Assembly: GCA_958399925.1 (NCBI GenBank)
Contig: CATXOC010000001.1
Span: 248,001-312,000, forward strand
Length of the DNA: 64,000 bases
Direction of reading: 5' to 3'
Source of the DNA: an uncultured Candidatus Saccharibacteria bacterium
GTDB lineage: Bacteria; Patescibacteriota; Saccharimonadia; Saccharimonadales; Saccharimonadaceae
Positions within the stretch are counted from its first letter, which is position 1. Every line of letters starts with the position of its first letter. The translations under genes and the position numbers were made by a program. The notes beneath the pieces are model-generated. The model did no database searches. It worked only from the letters and a program-made list of their open reading frames with translations, and was not told the DNA's origin. Shown piece by piece: positions 50,556 through 59,628 of the stretch.

Positions 50556-50587
50556 ATGGTGAATACAAAGTGATTTGCAGCTTTTTA

Positions 50588-50596
50588 TGCTAAAAT
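50588..50596 (+). promoter_or_regulatory. Extended -10 for predicted leaderless uppS mRNA
   Basis: TGC-TAAAAT ends 7 nt before ATG 50604. Confidence 0.6.
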
Positions 50597-50603
50597 AGGT
50601 TTA

Positions 50604-51314
50604 ATGATGAATGAAGCAAGGGTTCTGCCAAATCATATCGGGTTCATTGTCGACGGTAACCGTCGCTGGGCTCGAGAGCGTGGACTGCCAACCTATAATG
50701 GTCACAAACGCGGTTTTGAGGTTCTAAAGCAGATGGCTTACGTGGCACAGGCGCGTGGCATTAAACATGTCAGCGCATTTATATTTTCGACCGAGAATTG
50801 GCGGCGTAGCGAAGACGAAGTCGGATATTTGATGAAACTGTTTTTGTCGGCTTTCCAAAATGACATGCGCCAGATGGTAAGGGACGGCTTTCGGATTATC
50901 TTCTTGGGTCGGCGTGATCATCTGAGTAAACAAATCCTAGATGCAATAGCGGAAACTGAGCGAGATTCAGCTAATAATACCTCTACTACGCTAGCATTAT
51001 GCTTTAACTATGGTGGTCGCGCAGAGATTGTCGATGCCGCAAAACATCTAGCGGCAGCAGTACAGCAGGGCGATGTTAGCCTAAAGGATTTTGCAGACAG
51101 TGATCTAGATAAATATATGTATCATCCAGAATTGCCAGATTTGGATATGGTGGTGCGTACTAGCGGTGAAGAGCGTATTAGCGGCTTTATGCTGTGGCGC
51201 TCAGCCTACGCAGAGTTCTTATTCCTACGTAAGAACTGGCCAGATATGACCGAGGCGGATTTCGACGCATGTCTAGATGAATTTGCTCACCGTCAGCGGC
51301 GCTTTGGAAAATAG
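50604..51314 (+). CDS. uppS: Isoprenyl (undecaprenyl) diphosphate synthase
   Basis: This 236-residue cis-prenyltransferase makes the lipid carrier for cell-wall synthesis. HIGFIVDGNRRWARERGLPTYNGHKRG carries the substrate Asp and phosphate-binding residues, and VVRTSGEERISGFMLW and LFLRKNWPDM complete the active site. Two consecutive ATGs (50604, 50607) could serve as start. It needs C5 isoprenoid precursors; dxr, which often lies between frr and uppS, is absent here. Confidence 0.95.
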   Translation: MMNEARVLPNHIGFIVDGNRRWARERGLPTYNGHKRGFEVLKQMAYVAQARGIKHVSAFIFSTENWRRSEDEVGYLMKLFLSAFQNDMRQMVRDGFRIIFLGRRDHLSKQILDAIAETERDSANNTSTTLALCFNYGGRAEIVDAAKHLAAAVQQGDVSLKDFADSDLDKYMYHPELPDLDMVVRTSGEERISGFMLWRSAYAEFLFLRKNWPDMTEADFDACLDEFAHRQRRFGK

Positions 51315-51422
51315 CGACTTATAGTACTGACCAATTTTGGTTAATTACGATTAGTTCTAGCTAATTCGGTCTTATGCTATTATATAGATAAGCATTTTAG
51401 ATTTTATTTTAAGGAGGGTGTT

Positions 51423-52583
51423 TTGTTAAGTGGTTTAGAGTGGTGGCAGATTGCGCTTGGTGTCGTTGTGGGTTTAATTATCCTGGTAGTTTTAGTGGTG
51501 TTACATGAATTGGGTCATATGATTGTAGCACTGAGGAACGGTGTCGACGTCGAAGAGTTTGGCATTGGCTTTCCACCGCGAGCAAAAGCATTTGGCAAGT
51601 ACAAGAAAACCCTGCTAACTATAAATTGGCTGCCGCTAGGTGGCTTTTGTAAGATGAAGGGCGAGAGTGACGAAGACACGGGCAAGGGTACTTTTGGTGC
51701 GGCAAGCTTCTGGTCGAAGACTAAGATTCTATTTGCAGGTGTGTTTGCTAACTTCTTGACTGCGGTAGTGCTGTTTATGGTTTTGGCATTCTTTGGCATT
51801 CCTAAGCTGTCGGCTAATCAGTTTGCGATTGCTAGCGACAACCACGGTGTTAAGGGTATTGTTACTATTGATAAGGTTATTGACGGTTCAGCCGCAGCGA
51901 AGGCTGGACTGAAGGCTAAGGATAATATTGTATCGGTGGACGGTATCAAAACTGAATTTTCTACTCAAGTGCCAGAGATAACAAAAAAGCGTGCAGGACA
52001 GAAGGTTGTCATTGTTGTCGAGCGTCAGGGTAAGGAGCGGTCAATCGATGTCCAGCTAGCAAAAGAGAATAAAGACGGTAAGGGTATTTTGGGCGTGACA
52101 ACCTATAATAGTCAGTCGGCAACTATTAAGGCAACTTGGTCTGCACCGATAGTGGCGATAGTCGACACTCTGCAGTTAATGTGGATGACTATTGCGGGTA
52201 TTGGTGGCATGATAGGTAATCTGTTTATGGGTTTGTGGGGTCTGGTTACTGGCTCGGGTGCTGCCTCGACAGAGCTTGCGGCGGTGTCAGATAGTGTGTC
52301 GGGGCCGATTGGTATCTTGGGCTATATCTTTCCTACGGCACTAGCTGGTGGTGCACTGACTTTGTTATACATTTCAGCAATTATTGCACTGTCGCTAGCT
52401 GTGATGAATATCTTGCCAATTCCAGGTCTAGATGGTGGTCGCTGGTACTTGATTGCTTGGTACCACCTGCGTGGCAAGAAGCTAACTAAAGAGAAGGAAG
52501 AGACTGTTGTTGGCTATGGCATGATGGTGCTATTTGTGATTATCATCCTTGTAACCATTGCTGATATTAGTAAGTTGTTTTAG
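51423..52583 (+). CDS. rseP: RIP metalloprotease (site-2 protease, RseP family)
   Basis: This 386-residue membrane protease starts at TTG 51423 with AAGGAGGG upstream. HELGH (about residues 28-32) in the first membrane segment and NILPIPGLDGG near residue 330 are the zinc site of RseP-type intramembrane proteases. One PDZ domain is visible (GSAAAKAGLKAKDNIVSVDG). The proteins it cleaves are unknown. It sits in the conserved uppS-(cdsA)-rseP-proS order, with cdsA missing. Confidence 0.93.
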   Translation: MLSGLEWWQIALGVVVGLIILVVLVVLHELGHMIVALRNGVDVEEFGIGFPPRAKAFGKYKKTLLTINWLPLGGFCKMKGESDEDTGKGTFGAASFWSKTKILFAGVFANFLTAVVLFMVLAFFGIPKLSANQFAIASDNHGVKGIVTIDKVIDGSAAAKAGLKAKDNIVSVDGIKTEFSTQVPEITKKRAGQKVVIVVERQGKERSIDVQLAKENKDGKGILGVTTYNSQSATIKATWSAPIVAIVDTLQLMWMTIAGIGGMIGNLFMGLWGLVTGSGAASTELAAVSDSVSGPIGILGYIFPTALAGGALTLLYISAIIALSLAVMNILPIPGLDGGRWYLIAWYHLRGKKLTKEKEETVVGYGMMVLFVIIILVTIADISKLF

Positions 52584-52605
52584 TGGATATAATAGCACTA
52601 AAAGT

Positions 52606-52632
52606 AAATCCGCCTGCTAAGGGCGGATTTAT
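52606..52632 (+). terminator. Terminator of rseP
   Basis: AAATCCGCC pairs with GGCGGATTT around TGCTAAG, followed by ATGG; weak T tract. Confidence 0.7.
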
Positions 52633-52642
52633 GGTATTAGTG

Positions 52643-52648
52643 TATAAT
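52643..52648 (+). promoter_or_regulatory. -10 box for predicted leaderless proS mRNA
   Basis: TATAAT, preceded by TG, ends 7 nt before ATG 52656; no ribosome binding site. Confidence 0.6.
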
Positions 52649-52655
52649 ATAGATT

Positions 52656-53903
52656 ATGAAACGAACGGAACTATTCACCAAGACTAGCAAAACAGTACCG
52701 GCGGACGAGACATCCTTGAACGCTAAGCTGCTAATTAAAGCAGGGTATGTACACAAGGAAATGGCGGGTGTGTACGCCTATTTGCCACTGGGCTTGCGTA
52801 CACTAGAAAAAATCAAAACGATTATACGCGAAGAAATGAATGCTATTGGTGGCGAAGAACTGTTGATGACCAATCTACAGCCAAAGGCAGTTTGGCAAAC
52901 CACCGGCCGTTGGGATGACAAACTGGTCGATATTTGGTTCAAGACAAAGCTGCAAACTGGCGAGGACATTGGCTTGGCGTGGTCGCACGAAGAGCCGATC
53001 ATGAACATGTTGCGCGATTATGTGCATAGCTACAAAGACTTGCCGGTAGCAGTCTATCAGTTCCAGACGAAGCTGCGCAACGAACTAAGGGCGAAAGCTG
53101 GCATTATGCGCGGCCGTGAGTTCTTGATGAAAGATATGTATTCGGTGCATGCTACGAAGGACGATCTAGAGCAGTTCTATAACAGTGTGATTGAGGCGTA
53201 CAAGCGGATTTACGGACGTCTAGGCATTGGCGATCTAACTTACGTAACTTTTGCCTCGGGCGGTGCCTTTACAAAATATAGTCACGAATTTCAAACTATC
53301 TGCGATGCAGGCGAGGATTGGCTGTATTTAGATCGCGAGAACAACGTGGCGGTCAACGAGGAAGTGTTAGATGACGCAGTGCGTGATCTAAAGTTGGATC
53401 GTAACAAGTTGAAAAAGGTACGTTCGGCGGAAGTTGGCAACATCTTTAACTTCGGTACTGAGAAGGCTGAGCAGATGGGAATTACTTTTGCTGATCGCGA
53501 CAATGTACAGAAGCCGTTCTATTACGGTTCATATGGTATCGGTGTAACGCGCGTTATGGGCGTGATAGCTGAGCTGTTTAGCGATGATCGTGGCTTAGTC
53601 TGGCCAGACAATATTGCGCCGTATCGGGTGTATTTAGTCACCATTGGTACAGATCCAGTGGTATTAGAGCAGGGACAAAATGTTTATGATCAACTGCAGT
53701 CTGCAGCGGTTGATGTCTTGTGGGACGACCGCACAGATGCACGTCCAGGTGAAAAGTTTGCTGATGGTGATCTAATGGGTATTCCGCATCGTGTGGTAAT
53801 CAGCCCAAAGACTATTGCGGCAGGCGCTTTGGAATATAAAGGGCGCACGGCTGAATCTAGTGAAAACTTGTCGCTAGAACAACTGATTGATAAATTAAGC
53901 TAA
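52656..53903 (+). CDS. proS: Prolyl-tRNA synthetase without editing insertion
   Basis: This 415-residue class II synthetase charges tRNA-Pro. It has GVYAYLPLGLRTLEKI (motif 1 region), LRAKAGIMRGREFLMKDMYS (motif 2) and YGSYGIGVTRVMGVIAEL (motif 3), followed by the anticodon-binding domain. E. coli ProRS (572 residues) has an editing insertion between motifs 2 and 3; here that region is only a short helix, so Ala-tRNA-Pro editing must be absent or done by another protein. It ends the conserved cluster. Confidence 0.95.
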   Translation: MKRTELFTKTSKTVPADETSLNAKLLIKAGYVHKEMAGVYAYLPLGLRTLEKIKTIIREEMNAIGGEELLMTNLQPKAVWQTTGRWDDKLVDIWFKTKLQTGEDIGLAWSHEEPIMNMLRDYVHSYKDLPVAVYQFQTKLRNELRAKAGIMRGREFLMKDMYSVHATKDDLEQFYNSVIEAYKRIYGRLGIGDLTYVTFASGGAFTKYSHEFQTICDAGEDWLYLDRENNVAVNEEVLDDAVRDLKLDRNKLKKVRSAEVGNIFNFGTEKAEQMGITFADRDNVQKPFYYGSYGIGVTRVMGVIAELFSDDRGLVWPDNIAPYRVYLVTIGTDPVVLEQGQNVYDQLQSAAVDVLWDDRTDARPGEKFADGDLMGIPHRVVISPKTIAAGALEYKGRTAESSENLSLEQLIDKLS

Positions 53904-53906
53904 TTA

Positions 53907-53935
53907 AAACCCCGGCTCAGATGAGCCGGGGTGGG
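53907..53935 (+). terminator. Terminator between proS and convergent PIN-PhoH gene
   Basis: ACCCCGGCTC pairs perfectly with GAGCCGGGGT around AGAT. Confidence 0.85.
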
Positions 53936-53973
53936 GCTGACTAGGCTAAATGAAGCTTAGTCGGTCATTTTGA

Positions 53974-55425
53974 TCAGAGGCCAATTGGGCTTTCGGCCGC
54001 CATCATATCACCCATGAGCTTTGCGTTCGGGCCACATTGTGAAATAGTGAATCGAAACACAGCAGTGATGGGGTTATCTAGCAGATCAAGCGCCAATCCG
54101 TCTACGCTGGTTCCCATACTGATGTATTTCGTAGCCAAGTTCTGGGAACTATCGTATGTCAGAGCGAATTTAGAGTTTGTACCGTCGCGAGACAACAACA
54201 TCTGAAGAGCTCCTCGCTCGAGAACATGAACACCGTCGTATAAAACGCCAGTATCTTCGAAGTGTATACCTTCGACGTTACCGTAATCACTAAAGCGAAT
54301 GCCATTTAGAGCTTCATACTCACCCTTTCCGTCATTGCGTACATTCGCATTTTTTTGCTTGCGGATTTTGAGTAGGTTATCGATGATGTTGCGGCTGTAG
54401 CGCGCCATCTTCTGGTCAATGCCACCTGGCACTAAGCCGGGATCTTCACCTGCTTGTGACTTGATAGATCGAAACGCTACAATGCCATTCTTTAGTTGCT
54501 TGTTGTCGTCAAACACGGCTAGAGATAGGTATGTTTTGCCGCCGCCAGGTATGCCACCTAGGAAAGTGTTGCTGACATATGGATTTTGCAGATGGTCGAG
54601 CGCCACTTTCTGTTCGAGATTGAGTCTTTTTTCATCAACTCCTCTAGGTATGGTAAAGTCAAGGGCTCGAACATATGACTTCATGTCTTTGAAAGTGTTC
54701 TGCATGTCACCCCATCTCCATTTAGTGTCCCAAATGTAGACTGTGTTAGATTTGGTAAACCTAATTGCTGCATGCTTAGGAACCTTGATACCCCTTGCTT
54801 TAGATTGTTCTTGGATGGCTTTGAGTACGTAGTTGTTAGTTGAATCGCTGCTGAGGTCTGGCAGGTTCTCCCCTTCAAAGGTAAACCAACCGTCAAATGG
54901 CTTGATGTCCGCGCCATAGCTTTTAGCTTTGACTCCGAGCTGGTTGGCTCGAAGCCGCTCGTTCAGGTCGTTACTGATGACTGTAATACCACTGTATTCA
55001 TTAGACGATATAAGACATCTTACAGCATCGATTAGAGCATCTGCAGACCCGCTACGTGTGCCATAGTGAACTGCTATATCATTAGGTTCTCCTCTGTTGT
55101 CACGCTTTTCGCATATGTACTGTAGCTCAGAGCGTCTGATTGAGTCTTGGCTTTGTTGGTTACGTCGCTCAATCAGATTGTTCTCGTTCTTCTCGCGCAA
55201 TGCTTCTATGTAGTTTAGCGCGGCTCGAGCTTGATTGCCTAAACCGTTAGAGTCACCAGAGTGATCATTGAGTGTATCAATAGCGTATCCTGGTATCACT
55301 AGCAGGGCATCCTTTACATCATGCTCTTCGAGCCATTGGCCTCGAAGTGGTTTACTGCCTGCACCTAGCAATGTGCTAACACCTATTACGTAGGCATGTT
55401 GCTTGTTGCGCTGCTTATCCGACAT
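53974..55425 (-). CDS. PIN-PhoH family protein with degenerate catalytic motifs
   Basis: This protein of about 483 residues has an N-terminal PIN-like domain and a C-terminal PhoH-like ATPase domain. The PIN part retains VISNDLNERLRANQLGVKAKSY, but the first metal-binding Asp (family pattern DTxVLL) is replaced by Gly in YVIGVSTLLGA. The PhoH part has RLNLEQKVALDHLQNPYV, a Walker A-like GIPGGGKT (about 289-296), DPGLVPGGIDQKM and an ending similar to the family's GDxxQID segment (TYDSSQNL). ATG 55425 follows GGAGGAG with only 3-nt spacing, so the exact start is uncertain. Family members couple RNA helicase and RNase activity; nuclease activity is doubtful here. It is convergent with proS. Confidence 0.75.
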   Translation of the reverse strand: MSDKQRNKQHAYVIGVSTLLGAGSKPLRGQWLEEHDVKDALLVIPGYAIDTLNDHSGDSNGLGNQARAALNYIEALREKNENNLIERRNQQSQDSIRRSELQYICEKRDNRGEPNDIAVHYGTRSGSADALIDAVRCLISSNEYSGITVISNDLNERLRANQLGVKAKSYGADIKPFDGWFTFEGENLPDLSSDSTNNYVLKAIQEQSKARGIKVPKHAAIRFTKSNTVYIWDTKWRWGDMQNTFKDMKSYVRALDFTIPRGVDEKRLNLEQKVALDHLQNPYVSNTFLGGIPGGGKTYLSLAVFDDNKQLKNGIVAFRSIKSQAGEDPGLVPGGIDQKMARYSRNIIDNLLKIRKQKNANVRNDGKGEYEALNGIRFSDYGNVEGIHFEDTGVLYDGVHVLERGALQMLLSRDGTNSKFALTYDSSQNLATKYISMGTSVDGLALDLLDNPITAVFRFTISQCGPNAKLMGDMMAAESPIGL

Positions 55426-55526
55426 GATCTCCTCCAATCAATTGGTAAGTTGCAGATTGCAGTGTTACAATCTGTCTTTACGATATAACATCAGCGCCTA
55501 ACTAGCAAGCTTGAGCATGATATGTC

Positions 55527-55554
55527 TTGCGCTTATCGTTAAGTATGGTACAAT
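55527..55554 (+). promoter_or_regulatory. Promoter for greA
   Basis: TTGCGC (55527-55532), 16-nt spacer, TACAAT (55549-55554) preceded by TGG. The leader is about 60 nt. Confidence 0.65.
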
Positions 55555-55620
55555 CTATGCAGCTAAAGGTCATCTTGGTTTTTATTATTACCTAAGCCGA
55601 GTGACAAAGGAGGATTGATT

Positions 55621-56076
55621 ATGAAGAAAATTTACCATATTACAGAGAAGGGCAAGGCTGATTTAGAAACCGAGCTAAAAGCGCTAACTGATAGTCGTGG
55701 CGAAATTGCCGACGAGATTGCAACTGCTCGTGAGAACGGCGACTTGAGCGAAAATGCTGAATACACAGCCGCTCGCGAAAAGCAGTCACGTGTTGAATCA
55801 CGCATTGCCGAGATTGAAGAGATCCTACAGGGTGCTCAGATCATTGCTAGCGACGGCGACGGCACTGTCAGTCTAGGTGATACCGTTGAAGTAGAGTTAG
55901 ACGGCAAAACGATGACCTTTGACGTAGTAGGTACTATTGAAGCCGACCCACTGAATGGCAAAATTAGCCATGAATCACCGCTAGGCTCTGCACTGATGGG
56001 CAAGCACATTGGTGATGAGGTTACCGTCAAAACACCAAAGGGTGAGAAGGTCTACGTAGTCAAAAAGATCAAATAG
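55621..56076 (+). CDS. greA: Transcription elongation factor GreA
   Basis: This 151-residue factor rescues backtracked RNA polymerase. The N-terminal coiled coil contains ARENGDLSENAEYTAAREKQ, which bears the catalytic acidic tip (DLSENAEY), and the C-terminal FKBP-like domain contains SPLGSALMGKHIGDEVTVKTPKG. ATG 55621 is chosen because AAAGGAGG lies 7 nt upstream; an in-frame TTG at 55615 overlaps the spacer. lysS follows after 33 nt with its own -10. Confidence 0.96.
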   Translation: MKKIYHITEKGKADLETELKALTDSRGEIADEIATARENGDLSENAEYTAAREKQSRVESRIAEIEEILQGAQIIASDGDGTVSLGDTVEVELDGKTMTFDVVGTIEADPLNGKISHESPLGSALMGKHIGDEVTVKTPKGEKVYVVKKIK

Positions 56077-56092
56077 GTCAAATAGATGGGTG

Positions 56093-56101
56093 TGGTATAA
56101 T
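56093..56101 (+). promoter_or_regulatory. Extended -10 for predicted leaderless lysS mRNA
   Basis: TGG-TATAAT ends 8 nt before ATG 56110; no ribosome binding site. Confidence 0.65.
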
Positions 56102-56109
56102 ATACCCAT

Positions 56110-57612
56110 ATGGCAACACTAGCAGACTATCGAAACGAGCGGTTAAAGAAGCTCGAGACTATTAAGGCGCTGGGCTTAGATCCATACCCAGCACATGCTG
56201 AAAGAACTATTGGCGCAGGCGAAATTGCACCTAAATTTGATGAACTAGAAGGCAGTGAACAGACTGTAGTAGGTCGCATTTTTGGTATTCGTAAATTTGG
56301 TAAGATTGCTTTTATCGTACTACGTGATATGACGGGGCAGATTCAGCTGTTCTTGCATGACGGCGATGTAGCAAATCTTGATCCAGCCAAGAACCTTCTA
56401 GGTATCAAAGAGCTTAACCTGCTGGATAGCGGCGACTTTATTCAGGCTACTGGTAAAGTTATTAAGACTAAGACCGGTGAAGTATCTTTGGGTGTAACCG
56501 AGCTAAAACTATTAGTTAAATCGCTGCGCCCCATGCCGGATCGCCAAGGATTTACCGACAAAGAAGCACGTCTGCGTCGTCGGTATATCGACATGAACGT
56601 CAACCCTGAGGTGCGCGAGCGCTTTATTCGTCGTAGCAAGTTCTGGCAGGCAACACGCGATTATTTAAACCAGCATGGCTTTGTTGAGATTAATATTCCA
56701 GTGCTAGAACACACTACTGGCGGTGCTGACGCTAACGCATTCAAGACTCACATGGATAGTCTGAATCAAGACCTGTACTTGCGGATTAGTCATGAATTAC
56801 CTCTGAAGCGCTTGCTTGGCGCTGGCTATGAGCGGGTCTATGATATCGGTCCACGCTTCCGCAATGAAGGTATCGACGATGAACATCTGCCGGAGCATGT
56901 GGCGATGGAGTGGTATCATGCCTACTGGGATTGGCGCGATGGCATGAAATTCATGGAAGACATGTATAAGTACGTTGCCAACGAAACCTTCGGCACGCTG
57001 CAGTTCAAAATAAACGGTTTTGATGTTAACTTGGATAAAGAATGGGAAGTTTGGGACTATGCCGATGTGATTCAGAAGCACTTTGGCATTGATGTTTACA
57101 ATACGACCATTGATGAAGTTAAGGCAAAGCTAGCCGAGAATAAGATTGAAATCAGTAAGAGCGAAAATCTCTCGCGTGGTATCGATAAATTATGGAAGCA
57201 CATCCGTAAAGACGTAGCAGGTCCAGTTTGGTTGGTTAATACACCAAAGTTTATCTCGCCACTGTCTAAAGCTAACCCAGATGGCAAATCAACTCAGCGT
57301 TTTCAGCCGATTATTGCTGGATCAGAACTGGGCAACGGCTATTCCGAGCTAAACAATCCAATTGACCAGCTGCAACGGTTTGAGAAGCAACAAGCAATGC
57401 GCGAGGCTGGTGACAACGAGGCAATGATGCTGGATATTGACTTTGTTGAAATGCTTGAATACGGCATGCCGCCAGCCTGTGGTTGGGGCTACAGTGAGCG
57501 TGTCTTCTGGATGTTAGAAGGAGTAACGGCTCGCGAGGGCGTTCCGTTCCCAACAATGCGTTACGAAGTTGACCCAGTAACAAAAAAGATTTATCCGGAA
57601 TTAAGTCTGTAA
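56110..57612 (+). CDS. lysS: Lysyl-tRNA synthetase, class II
   Basis: This 500-residue class II synthetase charges tRNA-Lys. The N-terminal OB-fold (VVGRIFGIRKFGKIAFIVLRDMTGQIQLF) is followed by the catalytic core with DIGPRFRNEGIDDEHLPEHVAMEW (motif 2 region) and a motif 3 containing GWGYSERVFWMLEG, with a slightly altered final Arg context. Length and order match bacterial LysRS. Confidence 0.95.
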   Translation: MATLADYRNERLKKLETIKALGLDPYPAHAERTIGAGEIAPKFDELEGSEQTVVGRIFGIRKFGKIAFIVLRDMTGQIQLFLHDGDVANLDPAKNLLGIKELNLLDSGDFIQATGKVIKTKTGEVSLGVTELKLLVKSLRPMPDRQGFTDKEARLRRRYIDMNVNPEVRERFIRRSKFWQATRDYLNQHGFVEINIPVLEHTTGGADANAFKTHMDSLNQDLYLRISHELPLKRLLGAGYERVYDIGPRFRNEGIDDEHLPEHVAMEWYHAYWDWRDGMKFMEDMYKYVANETFGTLQFKINGFDVNLDKEWEVWDYADVIQKHFGIDVYNTTIDEVKAKLAENKIEISKSENLSRGIDKLWKHIRKDVAGPVWLVNTPKFISPLSKANPDGKSTQRFQPIIAGSELGNGYSELNNPIDQLQRFEKQQAMREAGDNEAMMLDIDFVEMLEYGMPPACGWGYSERVFWMLEGVTAREGVPFPTMRYEVDPVTKKIYPELSL

Positions 57613-57698
57613 AGTACGCTATGCTTATACTGTAAGTTTAGTGAGCATTAAATGTGATAGTGCAGGTGGCTTAATAAAATAATCACAGGAGAGCAATA

Positions 57699-59492
57699 AT
57701 GGCGAAATTTGATGTAAATAATGTTAGCGTCGAAACGTTACTTGGGTATGTTAGTGACGGAACTATAGCTATTCCAGAAATACAAAGGCCATTCGTATGG
57801 GATACGACTAAAGTTAGAAACTTAATCGACTCTTTGTATAGACAATACCCTGTAGGCTATATAATTACATGGAAAAGCCCTGATGTAAAATTAAAGGACG
57901 GTTCTATGTCTACGGGCAAACAGATATTAATAGATGGACAGCAACGTATTACTGCCTTGACGGCTGCATTACTAGGCAAGGAAGTGCTAGACAATAATTA
58001 CAAAAAAAGAAGGATAAAAATTGCCTTTAACCTTCAGACCGAAGAATTTCAGACAAACAATCCTGCTATTGAAAAACAAGACGAATGGATACCTGATATA
58101 TCCGAAGTGATGAAGTCCGGGTTCAATGCTTTTGAATTTGTAAGAAACTATGCGGATAGATTCAATGTTGATGCGAATGAAATAAGTAAGAAGCTGGCAA
58201 GATTGCAATCTGTTAAGAATGTAATGATTGGTCGTATCGAACTAAGTTCAATGTTAAGCATTGAAACAGTAACTGAAATATTCGTAAGGATAAATTCAGC
58301 AGGCGTAGTTTTGTCTCAAGCTGATTTTGCAATGAGTAAAATAAGTGTCAACGAAAGATACGAGGGGAATGACATCAGAAAAGCAATTGATTATTTTTGT
58401 CATTTTGCTAAGACGCCTGCAGATTTTTGTAACATAAAAAATAACGATTCTGTATTTAGCTCTAAGGATATCTTCAATAAAATTGCATGGATAAAAGATA
58501 AAAATGAAGATTTATATTTGCCAAGTTACGTAGATGTCTTGAGAGTAGCATTTACATATAAATTTAAGAGAGGCAAGCTGCAAGATCTAGTCAGCTTATT
58601 ATCTGGTCGCGATTTTGAAACAAGAGAGTATAGGGAAGAAATCGTAGAAGACAGCTACAAGAAATTGTATGAGGGAGTGAAGGCATTTGTTAGTCAAACC
58701 AACTTTGAAAGATATATAATGATCCTTAAGTCTGCGGGCATAATCGACAGTTCACTGATCAGATCGCAGAATGTGTTAAACTTTGGGTATATTTTATTTT
58801 TGCTATTAAGGGAAAGAAATATAGCCCATAATATAATCGAAAGATTGGTTAAGAGATGGATTATAATGTCCATTATTACTCAGAGATATACATCTTCTCC
58901 AGAATCTCAATTTGATCGAGATATAAGAAGATTAAACGAGGAAGAGGATCTAAATCAATACATTAGCAATGAGCTAGACAGAAGATTGAATGATGCATTC
59001 TGGAGCAGTATTCTAGTAGAGGACTTTAATACCTCGGTCGCTAGCTCTCCTTATTGGAAAACTTACCTTATCGCTCAAATTGCCTTGAATGATAGTGCAT
59101 TCTTGTCTAAGGACATGAAAGTTAAGATGCTAGTAGAAGGCAGAGGAGATGTGCACCATATATTCCCTAAAGACTATTTGCAAAAGAATGGCAAAAATAA
59201 TAAGAGCGTTTATAATCAAATTGCAAATTTTGCGTTGATCCAAACTGAGACTAATCTGCAGATAACTAATAAGGCTCCTAGCATTTACATGCAAGAAGTT
59301 TACAATCAATGCAGTAATGGGATTGCAACTATAGGATCAATTGTTGATAAGGAAGCATTAAAGAAAAACTTAACGCTAAATTGCATTCCAGAGGGACTTG
59401 AGAGAATGAATGTAGATGATTTTGATGATTTCCTGAAACGTCGTAGAGTTTTAATGGCTAAAAAGATAAGAGAATACTACTATTCTCTATAG
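57699..59492 (+). CDS. DUF262 and HNH (GmrSD-like) protein, probable defence gene
   Basis: This 597-residue protein has the DUF262 signature IPEIQRPFVW (about 26-35) and IDGQQRITAL (about 78-87), the ParB-like nucleotide-hydrolysing motif of GmrS/SspE/BrxU-type restriction proteins, plus VRINSAGVVLSQADFAMSKI. Near the C-terminus VHHIFPKDYL (about 486-495) is an HNH-like nuclease motif of the DUF1524 type. The gene stands alone between lysS and M16 peptidase genes with AGGAGAG before the ATG. Its codon use (many AGA, ATA, AAA) and visible AT-richness differ from the neighbours, suggesting horizontal transfer. The family attacks modified or foreign DNA; the target here is unknown. Confidence 0.85.
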   Translation: MAKFDVNNVSVETLLGYVSDGTIAIPEIQRPFVWDTTKVRNLIDSLYRQYPVGYIITWKSPDVKLKDGSMSTGKQILIDGQQRITALTAALLGKEVLDNNYKKRRIKIAFNLQTEEFQTNNPAIEKQDEWIPDISEVMKSGFNAFEFVRNYADRFNVDANEISKKLARLQSVKNVMIGRIELSSMLSIETVTEIFVRINSAGVVLSQADFAMSKISVNERYEGNDIRKAIDYFCHFAKTPADFCNIKNNDSVFSSKDIFNKIAWIKDKNEDLYLPSYVDVLRVAFTYKFKRGKLQDLVSLLSGRDFETREYREEIVEDSYKKLYEGVKAFVSQTNFERYIMILKSAGIIDSSLIRSQNVLNFGYILFLLLRERNIAHNIIERLVKRWIIMSIITQRYTSSPESQFDRDIRRLNEEEDLNQYISNELDRRLNDAFWSSILVEDFNTSVASSPYWKTYLIAQIALNDSAFLSKDMKVKMLVEGRGDVHHIFPKDYLQKNGKNNKSVYNQIANFALIQTETNLQITNKAPSIYMQEVYNQCSNGIATIGSIVDKEALKKNLTLNCIPEGLERMNVDDFDDFLKRRRVLMAKKIREYYYSL

Positions 59493-59628
59493 ACGTAATA
59501 GGTGTGTATTTTTAGGAAGTGTTTGGCTTTCTATACTTGCGGCTAGTATCGATAGATAGTACTATATTTGATAGTGAAGAAGATAGATTAAAATTAGGTA
59601 GATTTAGGATAGTCGGAATAGGTGAGCA

